This document shows positions 27,138-35,644 of a stretch of DNA of 64,000 bases, piece after piece. Source of the stretch: Flavobacteriales bacterium (lineage in GTDB: Bacteria > Bacteroidota > Bacteroidia > Flavobacteriales_G > Salibacteraceae). The notes beneath the pieces were generated by a model. That model had not been told where the DNA came from. It saw only the letters and a program-made list of their open reading frames with translations, and made no database searches. The stretch's first letter is position 1. Each line of letters opens with the position of its first letter. A program made the translations under genes and the position numbers. The DNA lies in the NCBI GenBank assembly GCA_013204105.1, contig JABMOM010000045.1:1-64000 (forward strand), in the 5' to 3' direction.

Positions 27138-28322
27138 TTAAGTGAAAGCGTTCTCTCCGGTAATGTCCAAGCCCGTAATGAGCAGATGAATGTCATGTGT
27201 TCCCTCGTAGGTCAAGACCGATTCGAGGTTCATCATGTGCCGCATGATCGGGTACTCATTGGTAATCCCCATTCCTCCTAAGATCGTTCTCGATTCACGC
27301 GCGATGTGGATGGCAATCTCAACGCTATTCCGCTTGGCCATCGATATCTGTGCTGAGGTAGCGCGCCCTTCGTTTTTCAATTGTCCAAGGCGATGCACCA
27401 TGAGTTGGGCCTTGGTAATTTCCGTGACCATTTCGGCCAATTTCTTTTGTTGCAGTTGAAACCCCCCGATCGGTCGACCGAATTGCTTTCGCTCTTTTGA
27501 ATACCTCAATGCGGCGTCATAGCAATCCATCGCCGCTCCGATGGCCCCCCAACTAATGCCATAACGCGCTGAGTCTAGGCAGCCTAATGGAGCGCCTAGC
27601 CCAGATTTATTGGGCAGAATATTCGCTTTTGGAACCCGGACGTCTTGAAAGACAAGTTCACCCGTATCAGAGGCGCGCAGCGACCATTTCCCATGCATAG
27701 TAGGCGTCGTAAACCCTTCCATTCCTCGCTCAACAATCAGCCCGTGGATGCGGCCTTCTTCGCTCTTAGCCCATACGATGGCAATGTCTGCAAAGGGGGC
27801 GTTGGAAATCCACATCTTGGCGCCATTCAAAATGACGTCATCGCCATCGTCCTTGAAATTCGAAACCATAGCTCCCGGATTACTTCCGTGATCTGGTTCT
27901 GTCAATCCAAAACATCCGATCATTTCTCCCGATGCAAGTTTTGGCAGGTATTTCATTTTCTGCTCCTCAGACCCATAGGCGTAGATAGGATACATGACCA
28001 ATGAACTCTGAACGGAAGCAGTACTTCTCAATCCGCTGTCCCCACGCTCAAGCTCCTGCATGATCAGTCCGTAAGAAATATGATCCAATCCTGGGCCTCC
28101 ATATGCTTCTGGAATATACGGTCCGAAAGCTCCGATATCAGCCAACCCTTGAATCAAATGCCTTGGGAATTCGGCTTTTTCATACGCCTCTTCAATAATC
28201 GGAGATACTTCTTTCTTCACCCATGCCCGTGCCGCATCCCGTATGAGCTTATGCTCTTCGGTGAGCAGGTCATCCAGGTCGTAGTAATCGACTCCTTGAA
28301 AACGGTCTTCTCTGTTCGCCAT
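27138..28322 (-). CDS. Acyl-CoA dehydrogenase, glutaryl-CoA dehydrogenase type
   Basis: A 394-residue flavoenzyme. The N-terminal helix domain starts with YYDLDDLLTEEHKLIRDAARAWV; the FAD-contacting GCFGLTEPDHGSNPGAM and the C-terminal catalytic Glu in LTYEGTHDIHLLITG match glutaryl-CoA dehydrogenases, which oxidise and decarboxylate glutaryl-CoA to crotonyl-CoA in lysine and tryptophan breakdown. The ATG at 28322 is preferred over one two codons earlier. Interestingly, the window ends with an ACMSD-type gene, also of tryptophan catabolism, but far away. Confidence 0.9.
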   Translation of the reverse strand: MANREDRFQGVDYYDLDDLLTEEHKLIRDAARAWVKKEVSPIIEEAYEKAEFPRHLIQGLADIGAFGPYIPEAYGGPGLDHISYGLIMQELERGDSGLRSTASVQSSLVMYPIYAYGSEEQKMKYLPKLASGEMIGCFGLTEPDHGSNPGAMVSNFKDDGDDVILNGAKMWISNAPFADIAIVWAKSEEGRIHGLIVERGMEGFTTPTMHGKWSLRASDTGELVFQDVRVPKANILPNKSGLGAPLGCLDSARYGISWGAIGAAMDCYDAALRYSKERKQFGRPIGGFQLQQKKLAEMVTEITKAQLMVHRLGQLKNEGRATSAQISMAKRNSVEIAIHIARESRTILGGMGITNEYPIMRHMMNLESVLTYEGTHDIHLLITGLDITGENAFT

Positions 28323-28341
28323 GATCATCTCATTTACAGCA

Positions 28342-28349
28342 CGAAGGTA
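28342..28349 (-). promoter_or_regulatory. -7 box variant TACCTTCG upstream of the acyl-CoA dehydrogenase gene
   Basis: Minus strand TACCTTCG, one mismatch to TAnnTTTG, 19 bases before the ATG. The same octamer occurs at 3014 and 42482. The divergent DUF4271 promoter lies 57 bases away. Confidence 0.4.
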
Positions 28350-28405
28350 GAAGAATCACCCACTGAAAATGTTCGAATCTCAACTTCCATCCACATAATT
28401 GGAAC

Positions 28406-28413
28406 TAGCTTTG
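28406..28413 (+). promoter_or_regulatory. Putative promoter -7 box (TAGCTTTG) of the DUF4271 gene
   Basis: A full match to TAnnTTTG ending six bases before the ATG at 28420. If used, the transcript starts at about the A of the ATG. This also argues against the upstream TTG at 28399 as the start. Confidence 0.5.
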
Positions 28414-28419
28414 TGGATC

Positions 28420-29091
28420 ATGGAATGGATCGAATCCGTTGTTCACGACCGAGACCCTTGGTTCATCTCTTTTGGCCTGATCCTATTGCTTTTAGGGGCG
28501 ATCCGACAAAGTGAAGGCGCACGCCTACGGATTTTCCTCCGTTCGTTTCTGAATCCATCTCTGCTCATCCAACAAGTACGGCAAGAACGTGCATATAACC
28601 GAGTGACTCTTCCGATCCTGCTGATCGTAATTGCGGTAATCGGGCTCTTCGTTTTCCAAGTCTTACATCATTTCGCGTTGATGGAAATGGATGCTTTTAT
28701 GAACGGGTTAAGCGCAGTGGTTGGCGTCATTGTCGGTGTCACTATTCTTCGATCGATTGCATACCTCGGGTTTGCCCTCACCTTCGGTCTGATGGGAACG
28801 TATCGCCTGCATAATCTACAATGGCTACTGCACAATTTTATCCTTGCCCTGTTTTTACTTCCCATCAGCATCGTGATCGCATTCGGCCCAATGCAATGGG
28901 CTACTCCCCTCGTTTATATAGGTCTGGGAGCCCTCTTACTCACCTACCTTATCCGTGCATTCCGCTTATTCGGAATGGCGCAATCTGACATTCACACTCC
29001 GTGGGTATATAATGTTTTGTACCTTTGCGCGCTCGAAATTATGCCGCCAATATTGGTGGTGGTCAGTGTTTTGAGACAGGCGGAAGGTTAA
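28420..29091 (+). CDS. DUF4271 membrane protein
   Basis: A 223-residue protein with about six to seven hydrophobic helices. The layout, LLLLGAIRQSEGARLRIFLRSF near the N terminus and YNVLYLCALEIMPPILVV at the C terminus, is that of DUF4271, a Bacteroidota-specific family. In this phylum it typically sits directly upstream of hemD and rnpA, as here (hemD starts 22 bases later). Function unknown. Confidence 0.82.
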   Translation: MEWIESVVHDRDPWFISFGLILLLLGAIRQSEGARLRIFLRSFLNPSLLIQQVRQERAYNRVTLPILLIVIAVIGLFVFQVLHHFALMEMDAFMNGLSAVVGVIVGVTILRSIAYLGFALTFGLMGTYRLHNLQWLLHNFILALFLLPISIVIAFGPMQWATPLVYIGLGALLLTYLIRAFRLFGMAQSDIHTPWVYNVLYLCALEIMPPILVVVSVLRQAEG

Positions 29092-29113
29092 CGGAAAACA
29101 AGTTAGATTCAGC

Positions 29114-29881
29114 ATGAGCAGCGAAGCGAAGACAAATAATAAGGTTAAGACAATCTTAGTCAGTCAGCCCAAGCCAGAAGGGGATAAATCTCCCTATTTT
29201 GATTTGGCCAAGAAATTCAAGTTGAAGATCGACTTCCGTCCATTCATTCACGTGGAAGGACTTTCGGCACAAGAATTCAGGAAGCAACGGATTCAGGTAT
29301 TGGATCACAGTGCCATCATTTTCACTTCTCGTAACGCAGTTGATCACTTCTTTCGCCTTTGTGGAGAGTCTCGCGTTACCGTACCTGAAACGATGAAGTA
29401 TTTCTGCATGTCAGAGGCCATTGCCTACTACCTCCAGAAATACGTGGTCTACCGAAAGCGTAAGATCTTCGTTGGTGAGCGCCGTTTCAGCGATTTGATG
29501 CCCTTGATCAAAAAGCATGGTGGCGAGCGTTTTCTGCTTCCATCCGCAGACAAACTGAAAGAAGACATTACTAGGCAGCTTGAGGACTCTGAAATCAGCT
29601 TCACTCGCGCCATCTTTTATCGAACTGTGATCAGCGACCTGAGTGACCTTGAAGAAGTAAAGTATGACATGCTTGTATTCTTCAGTCCTAGCGGCATTAA
29701 GTCTTTGTTCCACAATTTTCCCAGCTTCGTTCAGGGGGAAACCAAGATTGCTGCGTACGGCACGACGACGCACAAAGCAATTGAGGAGCATAGCCTTCGC
29801 TTGGATTGCTCTGCCCCAACTCCCGACTATCCGTCTATGACGGCGGCCATCGCCTCATACGTCAAAGGGGCTGGTAAGTAA
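29114..29881 (+). CDS. hemD: Uroporphyrinogen-III synthase family protein
   Basis: A 255-residue two-domain protein of the HemD fold. TILVSQPKPEG opens the first domain; SAIIFTSRNAVDHFF, ERFLLPSADKLKEDI and DMLVFFSPSGIKSLF are the typical core strands, and AAYGTTTHKAIEEHSL is the second-domain cleft. It should cyclise hydroxymethylbilane to uroporphyrinogen III for haem. HemD sequences are poorly conserved, so the exact assignment is moderately sure. Probably cotranscribed with DUF4271. Confidence 0.82.
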   Translation: MSSEAKTNNKVKTILVSQPKPEGDKSPYFDLAKKFKLKIDFRPFIHVEGLSAQEFRKQRIQVLDHSAIIFTSRNAVDHFFRLCGESRVTVPETMKYFCMSEAIAYYLQKYVVYRKRKIFVGERRFSDLMPLIKKHGGERFLLPSADKLKEDITRQLEDSEISFTRAIFYRTVISDLSDLEEVKYDMLVFFSPSGIKSLFHNFPSFVQGETKIAAYGTTTHKAIEEHSLRLDCSAPTPDYPSMTAAIASYVKGAGK

Positions 29882-29910
29882 ACCCCTTTTCTTTTTACGA
29901 CCTTTGGGCA

Positions 29911-30309
29911 ATGCACCCAGAGCTTGACTTTTCTTTTCCGGTTGAGGAGCGGCTGAAACACAAGAAGCTTTTCGAAGACCTCTTCACCAAGGGAAATCGC
30001 GTGTTCAAGCATCCCGTGCTCGCCGTATGGTCAGAGGTTGAATTGCCAGAAGACGTTCCGATCCAGGCCGGCTTCGTGGCTCCAAAAAAGCATTACAAGA
30101 CCGCTGTTCAACGCAATCGCATCAAGCGTTGGATGAAAGAAGCCTTCCGCACCCAAAAAGCAACACTCGAACAATCGATCTCCGCTTCAGGAAAACAAAT
30201 TGCTGTGCTTTTCATCATGGTCAAAACGGATAACATCTCTTATGACGTTCTTCGGCCTAAAATCCTTTTACTTTTACAAGAAATTGGGAAGGGACAGCAT
30301 GGTAAGTAG
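29911..30309 (+). CDS. rnpA: Ribonuclease P protein component
   Basis: A 132-residue basic protein that assists the RNase P RNA in maturing tRNA 5' ends. The RNR-like motif [16 protein letters not shown] (about residue 67) and [13 protein letters not shown] near the start are diagnostic. A GACCTTTG sequence, one mismatch from TAnnTTTG, ends four bases before the ATG. rpmH is not next to it, a common Bacteroidota arrangement. The 3' end overlaps yidD by 11 bases. Confidence 0.95.
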   Translation: MHPELDFSFPVEERLKHKKLFEDLFTKGNRVFKHPVLAVWSEVELPEDVPIQAGFVAPKKHYKTAVQRNRIKRWMKEAFRTQKATLEQSISASGKQIAVLFIMVKTDNISYDVLRPKILLLLQEIGKGQHGK

Positions 30310-30511
30310 ACTTTTCATCCTTTTAATTCGCATTTATCAGGGCGCGATCTCCCCCTTTTTTCCAGCGACCTGTCGATATACTCCCACCTGTTCCGAGTAC
30401 GGCGTGCAAGCCATACAAAAGCATGGCCCAATCAAAGGTGGGTGGCTCACATTAAAACGTTTCGGTTCGTGCCATCCCTGGGGAGGCAGCGGGTATGATC
30501 CAATTCCATAA
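30299..30511 (+). CDS. yidD: Membrane protein insertion efficiency factor YidD
   Basis: A 70-residue Yid[27 protein letters not shown] with its Cys pair, then the C-terminal [15 protein letters not shown] motif, is complete. It supports YidC-dependent membrane insertion. The ATG at 30299 lies inside rnpA; the longer open frame upstream does not match the family. The next gene starts nine bases downstream. Confidence 0.95.
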   Translation: MVSRLFILLIRIYQGAISPFFPATCRYTPTCSEYGVQAIQKHGPIKGGWLTLKRFGSCHPWGGSGYDPIP

Positions 30512-30520
30512 AGCAACACT

Positions 30521-32197
30521 ATGAAGGCGTTATCCAAAAAGACGATTATCCTGCTATCGATGCTTACCATTGGGTTCGTGTCGTCTGGCTACATCGACAG
30601 TTATTTTGAAATTTCTAAAAACCTAGACATTTTCAGCAGCGTATACCGAGAGGTCAACGTGAACTACGTCGAAGAAACCAATCCTGGTAAATTGGTTAAG
30701 ACGGGCATCGATGCCATGCTCGGCTCGCTTGACCCCTACACCAACTACATAGCGGAGGCAGACATCGAAGATTACCGCTTCATGACAACCCATGAATATG
30801 GAGGAATTGGGGCTTTGATTGGTACGCGCAATGGTCAAATCATGATTACGGAACCTTACGAAGATTCACCTGCAGACAAAGCAGGATTGGAGGCTGGTGA
30901 TGTGATCATTGCCGTAGAGGATGAGCGTGCAGAAGGAAAGTCGACTTCGGAACTAAGCAGCATGCTGAAAGGAGAGTCTGGAACGGAAGTGAAACTTACC
31001 GTCTACCGGGCCGCCACAAATGAGGAAATCCAAACGACCATTGTACGCGAGAAGATCAAATTAGACGATGTGCCTTACTACGGTATGATCGATGACGAAG
31101 TTGGATACATTAACCTTCGGGGGTTCACCCAAACGGCTAGCCGGGATGTAAAACAAGCCTTTGATGCCCTGAAGGATGAGGGAATGAACAAAGTAATCCT
31201 CGATTTGCGGGGCAACGGGGGAGGACTCCTCCATGAGGCTGTGAACATCGTTAACTTCTTTGTTCCAAAAGGCGAAAAGGTGGTAGAAACCAAAGGGAAG
31301 GTCAAGGATCACTATAGCCTTCACCGAGCTTTGAACGCCCCTTTAGACTTAGATATACCGCTCGTGGTATTGATCGACGAAGGTTCAGCATCCGCATCAG
31401 AGATCGTCTCGGGAACCCTCCAAGACCTTGATCGCGGTGTGGTAATCGGACAAAACAGTTTTGGAAAAGGCCTGGTACAAAATACGACCAACTTGAGCTA
31501 CAATTCCATGCTCAAGATGACCATTGCGAAGTACTATACACCAAGCGGCAGGTGTATCCAGCGCATTGACTATGGCAAACGAGACGAGCGGGGCAAAGCG
31601 GTCGAAGTTCCCGATTCACTGACTACCAATTTCACCACTAAAAATGGCCGTATCGTAAAAGATGGCGCAGGGATCACCCCAGACATCGCAATAGAAATCG
31701 AAGCCTACAGCGATCTGCTGGCAACATTGATGGGTGAAAACATCGTTTTTGATTTTGCCACCGATTATTATTTCCAACATGACAGCATTGATTCACCCGA
31801 AAAATTCGCGCTGACAGACGAAGAATTTGAAGCCTTTGTGGGCTATGCCCTGTCCAAAGACTTTGAGTACCGCACGAGTAGCACAGAAATGATGAAAGAA
31901 CTTCAGGAAGTCATCGAAGAAGATGAATTCTGGGAAGAGGTGAAAGGAGAGTATGAGCACCTTTCGGCCAAATTAGAGCGCGATAAGCGTTCGGACATGT
32001 TCAAATTTCGTCATGAAATTCAAATCATCCTTGAGAATGAAATCGTCGGACGTTACTACTTCTCTAAAGGACGCGTTCGGGCATACATGAAGTACGATCC
32101 AGAGGTGTTAAAGGCGCTTGAAACCTTGCGCAATAAAGAATTCTACACTTCCGTTTTAGAAGGAACCTGTGCGGAATGCCTCACGAAAAAAGGATAA
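30521..32197 (+). CDS. S41-family C-terminal processing peptidase with PDZ domain
   Basis: A 558-residue periplasmic protease of the CtpA/Prc group. It has an N-terminal signal or anchor (IILLSMLTIGFVSSGYI), a helical pre-domain, a PDZ domain (about residues 85-165, EDSPADKAGLEAGDVI), then the protease core: DLRGNGGGLLHEAV, the nucleophile Ser in EGSASASEIVSG and the catalytic Lys in NSFGKGLVQ. The C-terminal 150 residues are helical and specific to this subgroup. It cleaves at protein C termini. A second, different S41 gene is at 55730. Confidence 0.93.
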   Translation: MKALSKKTIILLSMLTIGFVSSGYIDSYFEISKNLDIFSSVYREVNVNYVEETNPGKLVKTGIDAMLGSLDPYTNYIAEADIEDYRFMTTHEYGGIGALIGTRNGQIMITEPYEDSPADKAGLEAGDVIIAVEDERAEGKSTSELSSMLKGESGTEVKLTVYRAATNEEIQTTIVREKIKLDDVPYYGMIDDEVGYINLRGFTQTASRDVKQAFDALKDEGMNKVILDLRGNGGGLLHEAVNIVNFFVPKGEKVVETKGKVKDHYSLHRALNAPLDLDIPLVVLIDEGSASASEIVSGTLQDLDRGVVIGQNSFGKGLVQNTTNLSYNSMLKMTIAKYYTPSGRCIQRIDYGKRDERGKAVEVPDSLTTNFTTKNGRIVKDGAGITPDIAIEIEAYSDLLATLMGENIVFDFATDYYFQHDSIDSPEKFALTDEEFEAFVGYALSKDFEYRTSSTEMMKELQEVIEEDEFWEEVKGEYEHLSAKLERDKRSDMFKFRHEIQIILENEIVGRYYFSKGRVRAYMKYDPEVLKALETLRNKEFYTSVLEGTCAECLTKKG

Positions 32198-32226
32198 GCA
32201 GTAACTTACCTTCCTGAACCTAACCT

Positions 32227-33816
32227 ATGCTGCTAAAACAGGAATATCACCGTTGGATTTACCTCGGTGCACTTGGGCTCATTGCCATCGGACTGCCATT
32301 GTCCAAGGCTTTTATGAGTATTGGTGGCATTGCGTTGGCCATTAACTTCATCCTCGAAGGCCAATATCGATCGAGGCTTCGGCGATTAGTACAACAGCCG
32401 GTCCCAACGCTGTTCATCGCATTTTACCTGCTTCACGTCCTGTCCATCTTGTGGAGTTCAGATCTGGATCGCGCATTATGGGACCTACGCGTGCGTCTTC
32501 CATTGCTTCTTTTCCCTCTGGTAATCCCACTTTCCAAACCACTTGAGAAATCGGAATTCCGATCGATCGTCTTGTTGTTCACAGCGGCAGTTATCGCCAC
32601 TTCCTTCCTCTCGACGTGGGAGTTCCTGCGCATCAAGGATGACCCCGCCGCAGACTATCGCACGATCTCCCTGTTCACCTCTCACATCCGCTACTCATTG
32701 ATGGTGTGTATTGGTTATCTCTTTCTGCTCAACCTCGCCTGGAACGCAAAAGGCAGGCCCATCATCCGATGGACCGCCGTTCTGTCTGCGCTCTGGTTGA
32801 GCGTCTTCATCTTCATCCTGCAGTCGATGACCGGCATCGTGATTTGGTTTCTGTGCAGCTACTTGATGTTGTTTTACACCCTAGCCTTTATCCGTCAACA
32901 ACGATCGAAGACGGTTAGCCTCACCATACTAACGCTCGCCCCACTTATGGTCGGTGCATACTTGCTCTTTCAAGTCGACGCCTACTACCCAGACCATCGG
33001 CCAGATATTACCGCCTTAGAAACGCACACCGCCGGTGGTGAGGCCTACATTCACAAGCCAGAAAAGGCAACCCTGGAGAACGGCAATTACATCCACCTCT
33101 ACATCGCCTACCACGAATTGGAGAGCCAGTGGAACGAACGAAGCGATATCCCGTTTTGGGGAGGCGAAGATCATACGGGGCAACCGATCGAAGCAACGTT
33201 GATGCGATACCTTACCAGCAAAGGATTACGAAAAGATTCGGTCGGTGTAAACTCGCTAACGCAGGAGGACATCCTCGCCATAGAAAACGGCGTGGCGAAC
33301 GTGCGTTTCACATACGGAAACCCGATCGATAACAGGATCTACACGGTGATCTGGGAAGTAGACCGTATGATCAATGAAAAGCGCGTACAAGGCCATTCGG
33401 TGACGCAGCGTTTCGTCTATTGGCGCACTGGGTGGCATATCCTAAAAGAAAATTGGCTGGTTGGTGTTGGAACCGGTGATGCGCCTCTAGCCTTTGAAGA
33501 AATGTACGAACGCATTGGTTCTAACCTGAGTGAACAAAACCGACTGAGGGCTCATAACCAGTACCTCAGCGTTGGAATTTTGCTTGGATTGGCTGGAATG
33601 GTGCTTTTCATCTTGGCAATCATTGCCCCGTTTCTCCTATTGAAGAACGCCAACACCTTCCTGTACATCGGATTCTCGATCGTCATCTTTGCAAGTATGT
33701 TGAATGAAGATACCTTAGAGACGCAGGTTGGCGTGACGCTGTACGCCTACTTTAGCTTCCTTCTGCTTTACGCTTCCCGTTCGCTTTCGGACTCCTTTTC
33801 CATGACCTCTCGGTAA
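32227..33816 (+). CDS. O-antigen ligase/polymerase-like membrane protein
   Basis: A 529-residue protein with about ten helices. A large extracytoplasmic loop spans roughly residues 245-390, and the Wzy_C/RfaL-type region (WHILKENWLVGVGTGDAPLAFEEMYERIG ... LRAHNQYLSVGILLGLAGM) carries the RxHNxYL motif of O-antigen ligases. It would join polysaccharide to lipid A-core or another acceptor in the periplasm. Its 3' end overlaps the convergent GT4 gene by 49 bases. TACCTTCC lies 12 bases upstream as a possible promoter box. Confidence 0.85.
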   Translation: MLLKQEYHRWIYLGALGLIAIGLPLSKAFMSIGGIALAINFILEGQYRSRLRRLVQQPVPTLFIAFYLLHVLSILWSSDLDRALWDLRVRLPLLLFPLVIPLSKPLEKSEFRSIVLLFTAAVIATSFLSTWEFLRIKDDPAADYRTISLFTSHIRYSLMVCIGYLFLLNLAWNAKGRPIIRWTAVLSALWLSVFIFILQSMTGIVIWFLCSYLMLFYTLAFIRQQRSKTVSLTILTLAPLMVGAYLLFQVDAYYPDHRPDITALETHTAGGEAYIHKPEKATLENGNYIHLYIAYHELESQWNERSDIPFWGGEDHTGQPIEATLMRYLTSKGLRKDSVGVNSLTQEDILAIENGVANVRFTYGNPIDNRIYTVIWEVDRMINEKRVQGHSVTQRFVYWRTGWHILKENWLVGVGTGDAPLAFEEMYERIGSNLSEQNRLRAHNQYLSVGILLGLAGMVLFILAIIAPFLLLKNANTFLYIGFSIVIFASMLNEDTLETQVGVTLYAYFSFLLLYASRSLSDSFSMTSR

Positions 33817-34886
33817 AGCGCAAGCGTCTTGCGAGCGGTCTCTTCTTTGCTAAATCGCTGTACCGTCTTCAAGCCTTCTTCCGTGCAGTGCTTGCGGAAA
33901 GCTTCATCGTGGATCATACGTTCCACAGCTGATGCCAGTTCCGCTTCAGACCCCACCTTGCACAGAAGTCCATTCTTCTCGTGTTCAATGATTTCAACAA
34001 TTCCTCCAGCCGCCGTCGCAACGACAGGAGTGCCGCTCGCGATCGCATCCAAAATGGAAGTCCCCAACCCTTCTGTACTCGAGGTTATGAGAAAAACGTC
34101 CAGCTCACGCAACAACTCAGGAACATTGTTTCTAAATCCAGTTAAATGGATGTGTGCCTCCATCCCGGTGGCCTCAATTTCTTCTTCAATTTCCTTGCGC
34201 GACGGCCCTTCACCGATGGCGATGAAACGCACTTTAGCCCCTGATTCTATCATTCGCTTGGCCGTTCGGATAAAGCTTGGGTAATCTTTATGGGGCGCGA
34301 GAGCTGCCACATTGCCCACCAGAGCATGGTCTTCAGGAATGTTGAACTCCTCTCGTAAGCTGACTCCCACTTCTACGTTTTCGAAGCGTGATAGGTCAAC
34401 CCCTGAGTGGACAACGGTAAGTTTCGAATCGTCTTCCACAGACATCGCCATGATATCGCGAATAGCATGAGAGACGCAAACAATCTTCTTGATGTTGGGA
34501 TGATTGTACTTAAACAATGACATCGAGGTGCCTTGTATGGCGAAATCCACCCTTCGAGACACGACGATCGGAATGTCGTTGTTTGTCAATACCGAACTGA
34601 GCACTGCAAAATTGTGGGCATGAGAATCGTGCACGTGGACCAAGTCAATGTTTGACCTTTTGCAAACGTGTGTCACACGAAATGCCACCATCGGATTCGC
34701 AGAGAATCCTTTATAGTAGGTCACATGTGGAAAGTGATGCTTCAAGCAATATTTGTGCACTGGAGAATTGAACGGACACATGATCACCTGTTCAATGCCA
34801 AGCACCTTAAGTTCTTCGGCGAGATAAATGAGCTGTTGCTCACCGCCACGCCACGTCTTCGGTGATGTGATGTGTAAAACCTTCAT
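33768..34886 (-). CDS. Family 4 glycosyltransferase
   Basis: A 372-residue GT-B enzyme. The N-terminal acceptor domain starts KVLHITSPKTWRGGEQQLIYLAEEL; the C-terminal donor domain holds the EX7E motif in SSTEGLGTSILDAIASGTPVVATAAGG and GIVEIIEHEKNGLL. Probably an LPS-core or glycan-building transferase at the cytoplasmic membrane; the sugar cannot be inferred. Its ATG overlaps the stop of the GT2 gene by four bases, so the two work from one transcript with murF-alr and tdk. Confidence 0.9.
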   Translation of the reverse strand: MKVLHITSPKTWRGGEQQLIYLAEELKVLGIEQVIMCPFNSPVHKYCLKHHFPHVTYYKGFSANPMVAFRVTHVCKRSNIDLVHVHDSHAHNFAVLSSVLTNNDIPIVVSRRVDFAIQGTSMSLFKYNHPNIKKIVCVSHAIRDIMAMSVEDDSKLTVVHSGVDLSRFENVEVGVSLREEFNIPEDHALVGNVAALAPHKDYPSFIRTAKRMIESGAKVRFIAIGEGPSRKEIEEEIEATGMEAHIHLTGFRNNVPELLRELDVFLITSSTEGLGTSILDAIASGTPVVATAAGGIVEIIEHEKNGLLCKVGSEAELASAVERMIHDEAFRKHCTEEGLKTVQRFSKEETARKTLALYREVMEKESESEREA

Positions 34887-35644
34887 GCCTTTTCAGACTG
34901 CAATTCGAGGAGTTTGCGGTAGCGAAGGTAGGTCGCGAAAGCCGAGTTCTTTGCGATCACCCACCCGTAGTACCCATCTAGAAATCCGAGTTTGATTACA
35001 TACGCCTTAATGAACTTCGCTGCAGTTTTAATCAGAATCTTGGGTCTATTGGAGCGAACGCCCTCTGCATACTTCGCCTTCGATGAAATGGCGCTGAATT
35101 TTTGAATCTGAGCCAAGTGCTCTTCCTCGGAATAAAACGAATAATGCAATAAATCGCCATTCAGTTTGCCCGCCTTTCGTCCTAAACTCATTTCATAGCG
35201 GTCGTGGGGATTTGTCCCTGTCCAAGCTCCCTGTCCCTTTCTAAACAAGCGTAGCTTGGTGTCAGGATACCATCCTCCGTGTCGAATCCATTTGCCGCAA
35301 AAATTGGTCAGCCGGTTCATCGTGTACCCGTCATGCTCAAATCGGTTTAGCGCTTCCTCAATGGAAGCTTTGAGTTCCGCGCCCAACGCTTCATCGGCGT
35401 CCAACGAAAGAATAATCTCGTGACTGGCTTGTTCAATGGCGAAATTCTTTTGCTCAATATGACCCAAAAATAATTGTTCAACGACCCGTGCACCTAAGGA
35501 TTCAGCAATCTCCTTGGTGCGATCCGTAGAGAGCGAATCAACCACCACGACCTCCTTTGCCAATCCGGCAACGCTTTCGATACATCGACCGATGTTGCGT
35601 TCCTCGTTGAGCGTGATAATGACTACTGAGAGGTCCTTCATCAT
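34883..35644 (-). CDS. Family 2 glycosyltransferase, WaaE/KdtX-like
   Basis: A 253-residue GT2 enzyme. SVVIITLNEERNIGRCIESV and VVVDSLSTDRTKEIAESLGA give the nucleotide site, and LSLDADEALGAEL the acidic metal motif. The FCGKWIRHGGWYPDTKLRLFRKG stretch and the Cys-less helical tail match the LPS-core beta-1,4-glucosyltransferase WaaE group. It starts with two adjacent ATG codons; the first overlaps the murF-alr stop as ATGA. Confidence 0.88.
   Translation of the reverse strand: MMKDLSVVIITLNEERNIGRCIESVAGLAKEVVVVDSLSTDRTKEIAESLGARVVEQLFLGHIEQKNFAIEQASHEIILSLDADEALGAELKASIEEALNRFEHDGYTMNRLTNFCGKWIRHGGWYPDTKLRLFRKGQGAWTGTNPHDRYEMSLGRKAGKLNGDLLHYSFYSEEEHLAQIQKFSAISSKAKYAEGVRSNRPKILIKTAAKFIKAYVIKLGFLDGYYGWVIAKNSAFATYLRYRKLLELQSEKA

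Noticed and set aside
30200-30511. Long form of YidD starting inside rnpA
   Set aside because: Only the last 70 residues match YidD; the first 33 are rnpA read out of frame.
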